A stretch of DNA of 64,000 bases from Erythrobacter neustonensis (GCF_001663175.1 NZ_CP016033.1:1860001-1924000), one strand, 5' to 3'; shown: positions 10,044 through 19,274, counted from the first letter of the stretch. The notes: a model not told the origin generated them from the letters alone. Made by a program: numbers and translations.

Positions 10044-13000
10044 TTAGAAATCAAGCGTCACGCCAGCGAAGATGTAACGACCCAGCGCATCATAGACCTG
10101 CGCGAAGGTGTTGCCGTTGCACGAACCCGCCGGGCAAGCCTGCGAGCCGGTGACCTGCGGTGCTTCGTCGAGGATATTGTTCGCACCGATCAGGAAGTTG
10201 AAGTTGTCGGCTGCTTCGTAGGTCAGCGTGAGGTCGAAGTAGCTGACATCATCGAACCCACGGATACCCGGCTGGGTGGTCGCGGTCAGACCGTCGAACA
10301 CCACCGAGTCGAAGTAACGCCAGCGCAGCGACGCACCGAGACCGTTCTTGGCGTTGAAGCCGACACGGGCCTGGTGACGCCATTCCGGGTTCGGAGTGCC
10401 GCACAGGTTGCCGTAGAGGCCGACGCAATCGACGTCCGGAGCGCCCGGGACGCCCGCGTTCGACGACAGTTCTTCAAGCCAGGTGCCGATGAAGTTCAGG
10501 TTCAGAGTACCTGCATCACCGATTTCGGTGTTGTAGTTGATCTGGCCGTCGATGCCCGACGTGTTCAGCGAGCCGATGTTCTGCGGCAGGTTGATCACGA
10601 AGCCTGCGTTCGAGCGCCACAGCGAACCCGAAGGATCGCGGTTGACGAGACCGCAGAAGAACGCATCCGAGGTGTCGGTGCACTGCTGGACGATCAGGTC
10701 GGCCCCGATGCCGCCGATGGCGCCTTCGACCTTGATGTCGAAGTAGTCGACGCTGGCGGTGAAGCCGGGCAGGAAGGTCGGGGTCAGGACGGCACCGACG
10801 GTGTAGGTGTCGGCGATTTCCGGCTGCAGGTTGACGTTGCCGCCAACGAAGCCGTTGTACTGACCGGCCGGGTTTTCAGCCACGAACTGACCAACGGTCA
10901 GGCCCTGAGCGATACAACCCGGATCGCCCGCACGGCCCGAGCCGCCCGAACCGATCACGAAGCCTGCGCAAGGATCGGTCGAACCGTCAAGCGCGACGCG
11001 GTTCGGTGCGAACAGATCCTGGATCGTGGGCGCACGCACGGCGCGGTTGTAACCGCCGCGGAAGCGGATGTCGCGAACCGGAGCGAGTTCGGCTTCGATC
11101 TTGTAGGTGTCGGTGTTCACACCCGTGCTGTAGTCCGAATAGCGGTAGCCGGCGGTGACGGTGAAGTCTTCCACCCAGCTGTCCTGCGCGATCGGGATAC
11201 GCACTTCGGTGAAGAATTCCTTCACATCGAAGCTGCCGGCGACCGGAAGGGTCGGGGCGCCCTGGCCGGCGAGGTCGCCGGTGCTGAAGGCCTGGTCCGA
11301 ATTGAACTCGAGGCTTTCCTTGCGGTATTCGGCGCCGAACACGACGTCGATGCCCTGTTCCGACCACGGGCTCTTCAGACCATACTCACCCAGCGAACCC
11401 GACAGGAACGCGTTGGCGACCTGCTGGCTCACGATACCGCGCGAGAAGCCCGGCGTGGCGAGGTAGGCAACCGAAGCTGCGCTCGGAGCGACGGTGCCCG
11501 GCGAGAAGATGTCCCACGGCACGCAGTTCGGATCGGTGCCATCGAGCGTCGAACGGCAGACGGGGGTGCCGCCCGGACCGGTGACGACATCGAGCGCGCG
11601 GTTGAGACGCGTGACCGAGAAGTCGTTCAGGTAGGTCTGCGAGTAGTTGTTGCGACCATACTGATAGAACGCATCATACGACCATGCCGGCGACAGGTCG
11701 CCCTTCACACCGATGACGGCGCGATAGCTGACGTGCTGGAGATCATCCTGACGACCGCCGCCTTCGACGTTACGACGAAGGATCTGCGCGAAGGCACGGT
11801 TGTAGCCGGTGCCGGTCAGCGGATCGATGAAGTTGAACGGCGTGGTCGGCAGCAAGGGCTCGCCGATGTTGCGCGCTGCGCGGGCAGCATTTTCGGCAGC
11901 GACGTTGCCGGTGACGATGAAGGCATCGCCGGGCAGCGGGCTGACCAAGAGGTTGCCGGCGTTGCACAGCGTGTCCCGCTGGGCAGGCGAGAGCAACGGG
12001 TTGTCGCAGTTGATCGACAGCGTGTTGCCGAAGTCACCCGACGGAGCGATCTGGGCGACCGTGCGGTCGTCCATGAACATGAATTCCATGTAGGGCTTGA
12101 TCGCGCCCGAGATTTCGTAATCGGCAAAGACGCCCGCGGTGTAGCGTTCGTCGGGACGCTGGTAGTAGTTCAGCGGTGCGAAGTTGAACGGCGTGGTGCC
12201 GCCCAGCAACGTGCGGTTCGGGCCGAACTGTGCAGCCGTCGAGGTGAAGTCTTCGCCGAGGCCGGTGTTGAAGAACACGGTGCCGGTCGCCGAAGTGGCC
12301 GAACCACCGCAGTTGTATGCACGGCCGCCGGCGTTCACCGAAGCGAGCGAAGTGGCCGAAAGGGCGCATGCCGAGTAATCGCGACGGGCCTGAAGCACCG
12401 GGTCGATCTTGCGGTAGCCGGCATAGGCGGTGACGCGGCCGCGGCCGTCGTCGAAGCTGCTGCCGAAGGCGATGGTGGCGTCAAGCGTGCCGCCATCGGT
12501 GACCATGCCGGTCGGATAGCCGAAGCCGCGTGCGTCGAGCGCTTCACGGACATCGCGGCCGGAACGGTTGTTGTGGTTGTACACGCCATAGTTGGCGTTG
12601 AGCTTGAAGCCTTCGAAGTCCGTGTCGAGCACGAAGTTGACAACGCCGGCAACCGCGTCGGCACCGTACACCGACGATGCACCGCCGGTCAGCACGTCGA
12701 TACGCTCGATCAGGGCGGCGGGGATGGCGTTGATGTCGGCAGCCGAAGTGCTCGGCGTGCCGGGCATCAGGCGGCGGCCGTTAACCAGCACCAGCGTACG
12801 CTCGGAACCGAGGCCGCGCAGGTTGAGGGTCGCGGTGCCGGTGGCGCCGTTCGAGACGTTACCGCCCTGGCCAGCGAACACCTGCGGCAGCGAGTTGACG
12901 AGGTCTTCAACGCGGGTCGTACCGGTCAGCGAGACTTCTTCTGCGGTCACGACGGTGACCGGGCTGGCCGATTCGAGGTTCGGCGAGCGCAGGCGCGTAC

Positions 13001-13151
13001 CGGTGACGACGATGCCGGTGCCGGTATCTTCGGCGGCATCGGCAGCATTGCCGGTGGTTACGTCCGCATCCTGCGCGAACGCAGGGGCTCCGATTGTCAG
13101 GGCGATAACGGCAGTTGCCGCACCGGCCTTGAGAAGCGTGTGCTTCTTCAT
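10044..13151 (-). CDS. TonB-dependent outer membrane receptor (second paralogue)
   Basis: 1035 residues. Signal peptide MKKHTLLKAGAATAVIALT... with cleavage after PAFA, then the TonB-box-like GIVVTGTRLRSPN, plug motifs LNLRGLGSERTLVLVNGRR and GASSVYGADAVAGVVNFVL, and a barrel ending in YIFAGVTLDF. A consensus AGGAGG (13161-13166) stands nine bases before the ATG, so strong expression is likely. Plug wording and length match the receptor at 2364-5522. Downstream, after a terminator, come an oxygenase and a sulfotransferase on the same strand; whether they act on the receptor or its ligand is open. Substrate unknown. Confidence 0.94.
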   Translation of the reverse strand: MKKHTLLKAGAATAVIALTIGAPAFAQDADVTTGNAADAAEDTGTGIVVTGTRLRSPNLESASPVTVVTAEEVSLTGTTRVEDLVNSLPQVFAGQGGNVSNGATGTATLNLRGLGSERTLVLVNGRRLMPGTPSTSAADINAIPAALIERIDVLTGGASSVYGADAVAGVVNFVLDTDFEGFKLNANYGVYNHNNRSGRDVREALDARGFGYPTGMVTDGGTLDATIAFGSSFDDGRGRVTAYAGYRKIDPVLQARRDYSACALSATSLASVNAGGRAYNCGGSATSATGTVFFNTGLGEDFTSTAAQFGPNRTLLGGTTPFNFAPLNYYQRPDERYTAGVFADYEISGAIKPYMEFMFMDDRTVAQIAPSGDFGNTLSINCDNPLLSPAQRDTLCNAGNLLVSPLPGDAFIVTGNVAAENAARAARNIGEPLLPTTPFNFIDPLTGTGYNRAFAQILRRNVEGGGRQDDLQHVSYRAVIGVKGDLSPAWSYDAFYQYGRNNYSQTYLNDFSVTRLNRALDVVTGPGGTPVCRSTLDGTDPNCVPWDIFSPGTVAPSAASVAYLATPGFSRGIVSQQVANAFLSGSLGEYGLKSPWSEQGIDVVFGAEYRKESLEFNSDQAFSTGDLAGQGAPTLPVAGSFDVKEFFTEVRIPIAQDSWVEDFTVTAGYRYSDYSTGVNTDTYKIEAELAPVRDIRFRGGYNRAVRAPTIQDLFAPNRVALDGSTDPCAGFVIGSGGSGRAGDPGCIAQGLTVGQFVAENPAGQYNGFVGGNVNLQPEIADTYTVGAVLTPTFLPGFTASVDYFDIKVEGAIGGIGADLIVQQCTDTSDAFFCGLVNRDPSGSLWRSNAGFVINLPQNIGSLNTSGIDGQINYNTEIGDAGTLNLNFIGTWLEELSSNAGVPGAPDVDCVGLYGNLCGTPNPEWRHQARVGFNAKNGLGASLRWRYFDSVVFDGLTATTQPGIRGFDDVSYFDLTLTYEAADNFNFLIGANNILDEAPQVTGSQACPAGSCNGNTFAQVYDALGRYIFAGVTLDF

Positions 13152-13488
13152 TGTGGTCGTCCTCCTCTAGGTTTGACCGTCACGTGAACTTTCAACGTCA
13201 AGGGCGCCCGACATCGATAGCTGGCGGCCCCCTCCAGTCGGGACGCATGCGCCATGCCGCACAGCGGCGCAATTCCGTGTCTATTCGCTGCAACAGTTTG
13301 CCCGGGCGATGTATTAAATCTGCAACACCACTTTCGTGATCGGCTCTGTACGATTCCATCGGCAGGCCATCATTTTCGTCGCTTGATTTGGCCCCCCCGG
13401 TTCAATAGGCGAAAGGGCAAGCGAGTGGCGATGCGCAACCGATTGACCACGCGCCCATCCTGCGGGATGCCGGGACAGAGGAGAGATC
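13152..13488. other. 337-bp divergent intergenic region between receptor and thiolase genes
   Basis: No gene recognised. It carries the receptor's AGGAGG site, the shared receptor-upstream element at 13271-13330, and the AGGAGA ribosome site of the thiolase near 13479. Promoters for both directions must be here, but I cannot place -10/-35 boxes with confidence. Confidence 0.6.
13271..13330 (-). promoter_or_regulatory. Second copy of the receptor-upstream element
   Basis: AATTCCGTGTC (13271-13281) and TGCAACACCA (13321-13330) match the pair upstream of the first receptor, with a longer spacer here (39 bases against 5). A further GCTGCAACA half-copy lies at 13287-13295. Located 120-180 bp before the receptor start. 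Function inferred only. Confidence 0.4.
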
Positions 13489-14658
13489 ATGAGCACAGCA
13501 TATATCGTCGAAGCCGTCCGCACTGCGGGCGGTCGCCGGGGCGGGCGTCTGGCCGGGGTGCATCCGGTCGATCTGCTGGCCAAGTCGCTCGATGCCATCG
13601 TCGAGCGCAGCGGGATCGATCCCAAGGCGATCGACGATGTGGTGACGGGCTGCGTCAGTCAGGCGGGCGAGCAGGCGATGCAGGTCGGGCGGATGGGCGT
13701 ACTGGCGAGCAAGCTGCTCCCGCAATCGACCCCGGCAGTGACCATCGACCGCCAGTGCGGATCATCGCAGCAGGCGATCCAGTTTGCCGCGCAGGCCGTG
13801 ATGAGCGGGACGCAGGACGTGGTCATCGCCAGCGGCGTCGAGAGCATGAGCCGCGTGCCGATGGGATCGAACGTGACGCTGCACATGAAGGAAGGCCTCT
13901 ATTCCAAGGCCGACGGGATCGAAGCCAAGTTTCCCGGCATCAACTTCAGCCAGTTCATGGGCGCCGAGATGATCGTCAAGAAGCACGGCTTCACCAAGGA
14001 CGATCTCGACCGATTTGCCTATGAAAGCCACCAGCGCGCGATTGCTGCGACGCGCGGCGGGGCGTTCGAGCGCGAGATCGTGGGCGTCGAGATCGACACG
14101 CCCGAGGGCACGCAGATCCACAACGTCGACGAAGGCATCCGTTTCGATGCCACGCTCGAAGCGATTGCGGGCGTCAAGCTGATCCAGCCCGATGGCGCGC
14201 TGACCGCGGCCTCTGCCAGCCAGATCTGCGACGGATCATCGGCGGTGCTGGTGGTGTCCGAAGCGGCGCTGAAGGCCCACGGCCTCACCCCGCTGGCGCG
14301 CATCCACAACCTGACCGTGACCGCGGGCGATCCGGTCATCATGCTCGAAGAACCGCTGTTCGCCACCGACCGGGCGTTGCAGCGTGCGGGCATGAGCATC
14401 GACGATATCGACCTTTACGAAGTCAACGAAGCCTTCGCCTCGGTGCCGCTCGCATGGCTCAAGCACACCGGGGCTGACCCGGCCCGGCTCAACGTCAACG
14501 GCGGCGCGATTGCGCTCGGCCACCCGCTCGGCGCGAGCGGCACCAAGCTGATGGCGACGCTGGTTCACGGCTTGCGTGCGCGCGGCAAGAAATACGGCCT
14601 CCAGACGATGTGCGAAGGCGGCGGCGTCGCCAACGTCACCATCGTCGAGGCGCTTTGA
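13489..14658 (+). CDS. Acetyl-CoA acetyltransferase (thiolase)
   Basis: Catalyses thiolytic cleavage or condensation of acyl-CoA and acetyl-CoA in the cytoplasm. 389 residues, the usual thiolase length. The nucleophile is Cys90 in [10 protein letters not shown], with His345 in [15 protein letters not shown] and the second Cys375 in [10 protein letters not shown]; all catalytic positions are present. Start supported by AGGAGA a few bases upstream. The gene leads a plus-strand set with an SDR 27 bp downstream, then a crotonase and a MarR regulator, which together suggest beta-oxidation or a dedicated acyl-CoA pathway. The direction (degradative or biosynthetic) cannot be decided from sequence. 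Confidence 0.94.
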   Translation: MSTAYIVEAVRTAGGRRGGRLAGVHPVDLLAKSLDAIVERSGIDPKAIDDVVTGCVSQAGEQAMQVGRMGVLASKLLPQSTPAVTIDRQCGSSQQAIQFAAQAVMSGTQDVVIASGVESMSRVPMGSNVTLHMKEGLYSKADGIEAKFPGINFSQFMGAEMIVKKHGFTKDDLDRFAYESHQRAIAATRGGAFEREIVGVEIDTPEGTQIHNVDEGIRFDATLEAIAGVKLIQPDGALTAASASQICDGSSAVLVVSEAALKAHGLTPLARIHNLTVTAGDPVIMLEEPLFATDRALQRAGMSIDDIDLYEVNEAFASVPLAWLKHTGADPARLNVNGGAIALGHPLGASGTKLMATLVHGLRARGKKYGLQTMCEGGGVANVTIVEAL

Positions 14659-14685
14659 TCCCCTAAAATCTCGAGAGGAATAACA

Positions 14686-15471
14686 ATGGAAGTTTCAGCC
14701 AACACTCCCGCCGTCGTCACCGGCGGTGCCTCGGGCCTTGGTGCGGCCACCGCGCGCGCGCTGGCGGCCAAGGGCGCCAAGGTCGCGATCTTCGACATGA
14801 ACGAGGAAAAGGGCGAGGCCCTCGCTGCCGAAATCGGCGGCATCTTCTGCAAGGTCAACGTGACCAGCGATGAAGACGTCGATGCCGGTTTCGCCAAGGC
14901 CCGCGAAGCCCACGGGCAGGAGCGTATCCTCGTCAACTGCGCCGGCATCGGCAACGCGATCAAGACCGCCAGCCGTTCCAAGGAAGACGGCTCGATCAAG
15001 CACTTCCCCGTCTCGGCCTTCGATTTCGTGATCCAGGTCAATCTGATCGGCACCTTCCGCTGCATCGCCAAGTCGGCGGCGGGCATGCTGACGCTCGATC
15101 CGCTGGACGAATTCGGTGAGCGCGGCGCGATCGTCAACACCGCGTCTGTGGCGGGCGAGGACGGTCAGATCGGTCAGGCGGCATACTCGGCATCGAAGGC
15201 CGGCGTGATCGGCATGACGCTCCCCATCGCGCGCGACCTGATGAACGAAGGCATCCGCATCAACACCATCCTGCCGGGCATTTTCGATACCCCGCTGCTC
15301 GCCGCAGCGCCGCAGAACGTGCGCGATGCGCTGGCCGCGTCGGTGCCGTTCCCCAAGCGTCTGGGCATCCCCACCGAATATGCCAAGCTCGCCATGACGA
15401 TGATCGAAACCGGCTATTTCAATGGCGAGGACGTGCGCCTCGACGGCGGCATCCGGATGGCCCCGCGCTAA
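14686..15471 (+). CDS. SDR dehydrogenase, 3-hydroxyacyl-CoA dehydrogenase type 2-like
   Basis: NAD(H)-dependent short-chain dehydrogenase of 261 residues, probably oxidising 3-hydroxyacyl-CoA. Cofactor loop TGGASGLG at residues 12-19, acidic Asp at the end of beta-2 (VAIFDMNEE) favouring NAD over NADP, NCAG structural motif, and catalytic Ser154, Tyr167 and Lys171 (YSASK). The segment following NCAGIGNAIKT and the long insert before the catalytic serine resemble human HSD17B10. It follows the thiolase with 27 bp between, and an intrinsic terminator follows it, so the two form a transcription unit. Confidence 0.9.
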   Translation: MEVSANTPAVVTGGASGLGAATARALAAKGAKVAIFDMNEEKGEALAAEIGGIFCKVNVTSDEDVDAGFAKAREAHGQERILVNCAGIGNAIKTASRSKEDGSIKHFPVSAFDFVIQVNLIGTFRCIAKSAAGMLTLDPLDEFGERGAIVNTASVAGEDGQIGQAAYSASKAGVIGMTLPIARDLMNEGIRINTILPGIFDTPLLAAAPQNVRDALAASVPFPKRLGIPTEYAKLAMTMIETGYFNGEDVRLDGGIRMAPR

Positions 15472-15501
15472 TCCTCGACGTCTGATCAGACCTTTCAAAA
15501 G

Positions 15502-15536
15502 ACCGCCTCCGTGCCGCCCGGCACGGGGGCGGTTTT
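15502..15536 (+). terminator. Intrinsic terminator after the thiolase-SDR pair
   Basis: A 14-bp stem (15502-15515 with 15520-15533, one G-T wobble) around a GCCC loop, followed by TTTTG. It lies 30 bp after the SDR stop. Confidence 0.85.
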
Positions 15537-15749
15537 GCATTCGGGGCCTTGCAGGCAGGCATCTTCGTGGCGGCGCTTTCCTACTTCGCACGCCAGGCAT
15601 AGCGTTCCCCGCATGGCTACAACCCGCTCCTTCGCCGCTGTCGTCCCTGTCAAATTCGCGCCCCCGTGCGAGGCTTGTTTTCCTGTTCTGGACAGTGTCT
15701 CATGTGTCTCCAACACGCATCCCCGACGCCCGAGCGAGAGAGAACCGCA
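15537..15749. other. Intergenic region before the crotonase gene
   Basis: About 210 bp without a recognisable gene; a frame open from 15666 is just the upstream extension of the crotonase frame. It contains the short direct repeat GTGTCTCATGTGTCTC around 15695-15710, a possible regulator site, and the GAGAGAGA ribosome site. Confidence 0.45.
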
Positions 15750-16622
15750 ATGAGCGACTACACCCAGATCATCGTCACCAAGGCCGATGGCATCGCCACG
15801 ATCACGCTGAACCGTCCCGACAAGATGAACGCCTATACCCGCACGATGGGTCAGGAGATCATCGCTGCGATGGACGATATCGATGCCGACGATAAGGTGC
15901 GCGCGGTGATCTTCACCGGCAGCGGCGAGCGCGCGTTCTGCGCCGGAGCCGATCTCACGCCGGAGGGCGGGGGCCATGTGTTCTCCGACCCGAGCGAGGT
16001 CGATGATCTGTCCGATCCCAAGGTGCGCGACGGCGGTGGTCTGCTGACGCTGCGCCTGTTCGAGAGCAAGAAGCCGCTGATCTCGGCCTGCAACGGCGTG
16101 GCGGTGGGCGTAGGGGCGACCATGCAGCTGGCGATGGACATCCGCCTTGCCAGCGAAACCGCGCGCTACGGCTTCGTCTTTGCGCGTCGCGGGATCGTGC
16201 CCGAGGCCGCATCGAGCTGGTTCCTGCCGCGGCTGGTCGGCATCCAGCAAGCCCTGGAATGGTGCTATACTGGGCGGATTTTCGATGCGGCAGAGGCAAA
16301 GTCTGGCGGGCTGGTGCGGTCGCTTCATGCACCGGGCGATCTGCTTGGCGCGGCACAAACGCTCGCGCGCGAGATCGCCGACAACACCAGTGCGGTGTCG
16401 GTGGCGATGACGCGGGCGATGATGTGGCGGTTGATGAGCGCGGATCATCCGATGGAAGCGCACAAGATCGACAGCCGCGCGATCTACCGCCTCAGCCGAG
16501 GAGCGGACGCGAAGGAAGGGATCGCCAGCTTCCTCGAAAAGCGCGCGCCCGCCTATCCCGGCCGGGTCAGCGCCGACATGCCCGATTTCTATCCCTGGTG
16601 GGATGAACGCGCCTATGGCTGA
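15750..16622 (+). CDS. Enoyl-CoA hydratase/isomerase family protein (crotonase)
   Basis: 290 residues from ATG 15750, preceded by a purine-rich GAGAGAGA site. Crotonase fold: CoA-binding and oxyanion-hole segments are visible at ERAFCAGADL and ISACNGVAVGVGATMQLAMD; the latter supplies the second backbone NH. At the position where canonical hydratases have the second catalytic glutamate there is GIVPEAASSWFLPRLVG, so one acidic residue (Glu) is kept, compatible with hydratase, isomerase or another crotonase activity. Expected role is beta-oxidation or side-chain acyl-CoA metabolism. Its last bases overlap the MarR gene, suggesting co-regulation. Confidence 0.9.
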   Translation: MSDYTQIIVTKADGIATITLNRPDKMNAYTRTMGQEIIAAMDDIDADDKVRAVIFTGSGERAFCAGADLTPEGGGHVFSDPSEVDDLSDPKVRDGGGLLTLRLFESKKPLISACNGVAVGVGATMQLAMDIRLASETARYGFVFARRGIVPEAASSWFLPRLVGIQQALEWCYTGRIFDAAEAKSGGLVRSLHAPGDLLGAAQTLAREIADNTSAVSVAMTRAMMWRLMSADHPMEAHKIDSRAIYRLSRGADAKEGIASFLEKRAPAYPGRVSADMPDFYPWWDERAYG

Positions 16623-17085
16623 ATTGGAAAGCGGCGATCTGGCAGGCTTTCTGCCTTATCAGCTGTCGGTCACCTCGAACGCGGTCAGCAGCCTGATCGC
16701 CGAACGCTATCGCAAGCGGTTTGCGCTCAAGATCCCTGAATGGCGGGTGATGGCGGTGCTGGGCGATGCCGGCGGCGCGGGCGGGGGGATGACCCAGCGC
16801 GCGCTGACCGCGGCGACGCTGATGGACAAGGTCGCGGTCAACCGCGCGGTCAAGGTGCTCGAAGATCGCGGGCTGATCGCGCGCCTGCCCAATCCGGGCG
16901 ACGGGCGGTCGCATCATCTGGCGCTGACGGACGAAGGCCGCGCGATCCATGCCGAGGTGATGCCGCTGGCGCGTGCGACCGAGGCCGATCTGCTCGCCGA
17001 ACTCGAGCCGGCCCAGCGTGAGGCGCTGCGCGGTCTGCTGGCATCGCTGCGCGCGCGTGCGACGGCGCTGGCGCAACATTCATGA
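16603..17085 (+). CDS. MarR-family transcriptional regulator
   Basis: 160 residues, winged helix-turn-helix dimer. The recognition region is QRALTAATLMDKVAVNRAVKVLEDRGLIARLPNPGDGRSHHLALTDEGR, here only cited by its ends: DKVAVNRAVKVLEDRGL is the recognition helix area and NPGDGRSHHLALT the wing. The gene overlaps the crotonase end by 20 bp (or 8 bp if ATG 16615 is used), so it probably controls the crotonase unit and perhaps responds to an acyl-CoA or aromatic ligand, which is inference. Helical dimerisation segments flank the HTH at both ends. Confidence 0.9.
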   Translation: MNAPMAELESGDLAGFLPYQLSVTSNAVSSLIAERYRKRFALKIPEWRVMAVLGDAGGAGGGMTQRALTAATLMDKVAVNRAVKVLEDRGLIARLPNPGDGRSHHLALTDEGRAIHAEVMPLARATEADLLAELEPAQREALRGLLASLRARATALAQHS

Positions 17086-17100
17086 GGCCCGATGAAGCAA

Positions 17101-17137
17101 CGGCCGGAGCAGTGAGGCTTGCTCCCCGCTCCGGCCG
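17101..17137. terminator. GC-rich stem-loop between MarR and tadC genes
   Basis: Perfect 10-bp arms CGGCCGGAGC (17101-17110) and GCTCCGGCCG (17128-17137) with a 17-base loop, between convergent stops. On the minus strand it is followed by TTGCTTC, weakly T-rich, so it may end the tad transcript. Confidence 0.55.
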
Positions 17138-17169
17138 CGCTCGGCATCCAATCAGCAGCTTTTGGCGGT

Positions 17170-18165
17170 CTACTTGACGAGATTGTCCGAGATCGAGCAC
17201 GCCGCCGGGCCAAGAATGACCACGAACAGCGTCGGAAGGATGAAGACGATAAGCGGCACGGTCATGATCGCGGGCAGGCGTGCGGCCTTCTCCTCGGCGC
17301 GCATCATGCGTTCGTTGCGGAATTCGGCCGACAGCACCCGCAGCGCCGAGGCGAGCGGGGTGCCGTAGCGTTCGGTCTGGATCATGGTGGTCACCACGCC
17401 CTTCACCGCTTCGAGATTGACGCGGTAGGCCAGGTTGTTGAACGCATGGCGCCGTTCGTTGAGGAAGCTCAGCTCGATCGCGGTCAGCGCGAACTCGTCG
17501 CCCAGTTCGGGATAGGCGCGGCCCAGTTCCTTGGCGACGCGGTTGAAGGCGGCATCGACTGTCAGACCCGCTTCGGCGCAGATCACGAGAAGGTCGAGCG
17601 CGTCTGGCAGGCCTTTCTGGATTTCCTTGGTGCGCTTGGTCGCCTTGTTGCTGAGATAGATTTCGGGCCCCTTGTAGGACAGGAACACGCTCATCGCAAA
17701 AGCGCCCAGCCGCGTCATCGGGCCCCAGTCGGGCCAGAATTCGACGACGTAGATCAGGAAGCCCATCACCGCGCCGACCACCAGCGGCGCGATCGCGCGC
17801 GCCCCGATGATCAGCACCGCCAGCTCCTTGTTGCGGTAGCCGGCATGCGCCAGCTTCTGCTGGATCACTTTGATCTGGCTGTCCTGGAGCACGTTGAGCC
17901 GGTCGAGGCTCGACTTGACCTTGTCGGTGGTGTCGGTGCGGCGCACCAGGCTGGTGCGTTTCTTGGCCGAGGACGTGACGATCCCGGCTTTAAGCTGATC
18001 GCGCCGTGCTTCGAGCGCGCGCACGCGCTTGGCCATCGGGTCGCGGATCGTGACCGCGGCATAGATCGCCAGCATCGCGGCAAAGGCGGCGAGCCCGACC
18101 AGCAGCGTGCCGACGAGGACGACATCGAAGCCGAGCAGAGTGGGGCCGGAAGGTTGATTGATCAT
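17170..18165 (-). CDS. tadC: Tad pilus inner-membrane platform protein TadC
   Basis: 331-residue T2SSF-domain protein, one of the two GspF-like platform proteins of the Tad (Flp) pilus machine. The start at 18165 has a GAGGAAG site; the longer open frame upstream runs into tadB. Hydrophobic segments occur near the N-terminus (FDVVLVGTLLVGLAAFAAMLAIY), around residues 115-160, and at the C-terminus (MTVPLIVFILPTLFVVILG). The cytoplasmic loop carries KGLPDALDLLVICAEAGLTVDAAF, typical of TadC. It is the last gene of the cluster, 19 bp after tadB, followed by a stem-loop. Confidence 0.92.
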   Translation of the reverse strand: MINQPSGPTLLGFDVVLVGTLLVGLAAFAAMLAIYAAVTIRDPMAKRVRALEARRDQLKAGIVTSSAKKRTSLVRRTDTTDKVKSSLDRLNVLQDSQIKVIQQKLAHAGYRNKELAVLIIGARAIAPLVVGAVMGFLIYVVEFWPDWGPMTRLGAFAMSVFLSYKGPEIYLSNKATKRTKEIQKGLPDALDLLVICAEAGLTVDAAFNRVAKELGRAYPELGDEFALTAIELSFLNERRHAFNNLAYRVNLEAVKGVVTTMIQTERYGTPLASALRVLSAEFRNERMMRAEEKAARLPAIMTVPLIVFILPTLFVVILGPAACSISDNLVK

Positions 18166-18184
18166 GTGCCTGCTTCCTCGCCCG

Positions 18185-19156
18185 TCAGATCTCGAAGTTG
18201 ACCATCTTGGCCATGATGAACACGCCGATGCCCATCCACACACCGCCGCCCAGACCCGCCACGATCAGGCGATCGTCGGTGAAGAAGGTCATCATGTAAT
18301 CGGGGTTGATGTAGAGAATGGCGAAGAACACCAGGAACGGCAGCGAGCCGACGATGTAGGCCGATGCCTTCGATTCCGAGCTCATCGCGCGGATCTTGAG
18401 CTTCATTTGCGCGCGCTTGCGCAGCACATCGGCCAGGTTCGACAGCGTTTCGGCAAGGTTGCCGCCGGTCTCGCGCTGGATCGCCAAGGTGATCGTGAAG
18501 AAGTTGAATTCGGCGATGCCCAGCTTGTCGGCGGTGTCCTGCAACGCGTCTTCCATCGTCTTGCCGACCTTGATGCGGTCGATCACCGACTTGAATTCAT
18601 AGCCGACAGGGCCGGGCACTTCGGTCGAGACGATCTGCAGCGTCTCGGTTACGGGCAGGCCCGATCTGAGACCGCGCACGAGGAGTTCGATCCCGTCCGG
18701 AAACTTGGTGATGAAGGCATTGGTGCGCTTGCTGATCAGGCGCCCGACCCAGAAATGCGGCAGGCCAGCCCCGAGGAACAGACCCACGCCTAGCGACAGC
18801 AGCGGCGCGCGGGTGAGTGCGAAAATCACCACCGCCACGCCCAGCGCGATGCCGACCGAGGTGTAGAGATATTGCGTGACCGTCCACGACTTGCCCGTGC
18901 GGTTGAGCCGCATCGCCAGCGCTTCGGTGCGCGAACCGGAACCTGCGACCTTGTGGGTCTTGGGCTTGCGTGCAGCAATGGCGCGCTTGAACTGCGCATC
19001 GACCTTGGCATCGAGGCTGTCCGAATGGCGATAGCGCAAGGATTCGACGCGACGCTTCTGCGCCTTCTTCGTGCCCGAACCGGACAGCAGGACATACCCC
19101 ATGACCAGCACGGAGAAGATCACCAGCGTGATCAGCAGCGTTTGGAAGAAGTCCAT
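18185..19156 (-). CDS. tadB: Tad pilus inner-membrane platform protein TadB
   Basis: 323 residues, T2SSF domain. Membrane segments at the N-terminus (FFQTLLITLVIFSVLVMGYVLL), around residues 90-135, and at the C-terminus (SLPFLVFFAILYINPDYM and a last helix GGGVWMGIGVFIMAKM). The conserved cytoplasmic stretch FPDGIELLVRGLRSGLPVTE and the ETGGNLAETLSNLADVLR motif mark TadB. In most Tad clusters this gene directly follows cpaF/tadA; here it follows cpaE after 125 bp with no ATPase gene between. Expected partner: the TadA/CpaF hexamer, which must be encoded elsewhere if the pilus is functional. Confidence 0.92.
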   Translation of the reverse strand: MDFFQTLLITLVIFSVLVMGYVLLSGSGTKKAQKRRVESLRYRHSDSLDAKVDAQFKRAIAARKPKTHKVAGSGSRTEALAMRLNRTGKSWTVTQYLYTSVGIALGVAVVIFALTRAPLLSLGVGLFLGAGLPHFWVGRLISKRTNAFITKFPDGIELLVRGLRSGLPVTETLQIVSTEVPGPVGYEFKSVIDRIKVGKTMEDALQDTADKLGIAEFNFFTITLAIQRETGGNLAETLSNLADVLRKRAQMKLKIRAMSSESKASAYIVGSLPFLVFFAILYINPDYMMTFFTDDRLIVAGLGGGVWMGIGVFIMAKMVNFEI

Positions 19157-19221
19157 GCCGAATTGTCCTGCCTAACTGCCGTGGCCGTGAAGGGCCGCGG
19201 CGTATCGTTTGGTCATCTTGC

Positions 19222-19274
19222 GGTGCGGCGGGCGTGCAGGGCAGGGACAGGCCCTGCGCCGCTTCGTCCGCACC
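19222..19274 (-). other. Stem-loop in the cpaE-tadB gap
   Basis: Arms GGTGCGG (19222-19228) and CCGCACC (19268-19274) enclose a second pair, GCAGGG and CCCTGC (about 19236-19256). It occupies most of the 125-bp gap where cpaF is normally found. No T run, so it is more likely an mRNA processing or stabilising structure, or a deletion scar, than a terminator. Confidence 0.45.

Noticed and set aside
10374..13187. 937-residue frame opposite the second TonB receptor
   Set aside because: Same cause: long antisense frame produced by codon bias; overlaps the full receptor gene.
13177..13192. CACGTG near the receptor start as a second parS
   Set aside because: Flanks do not match the consensus beyond a half-site.
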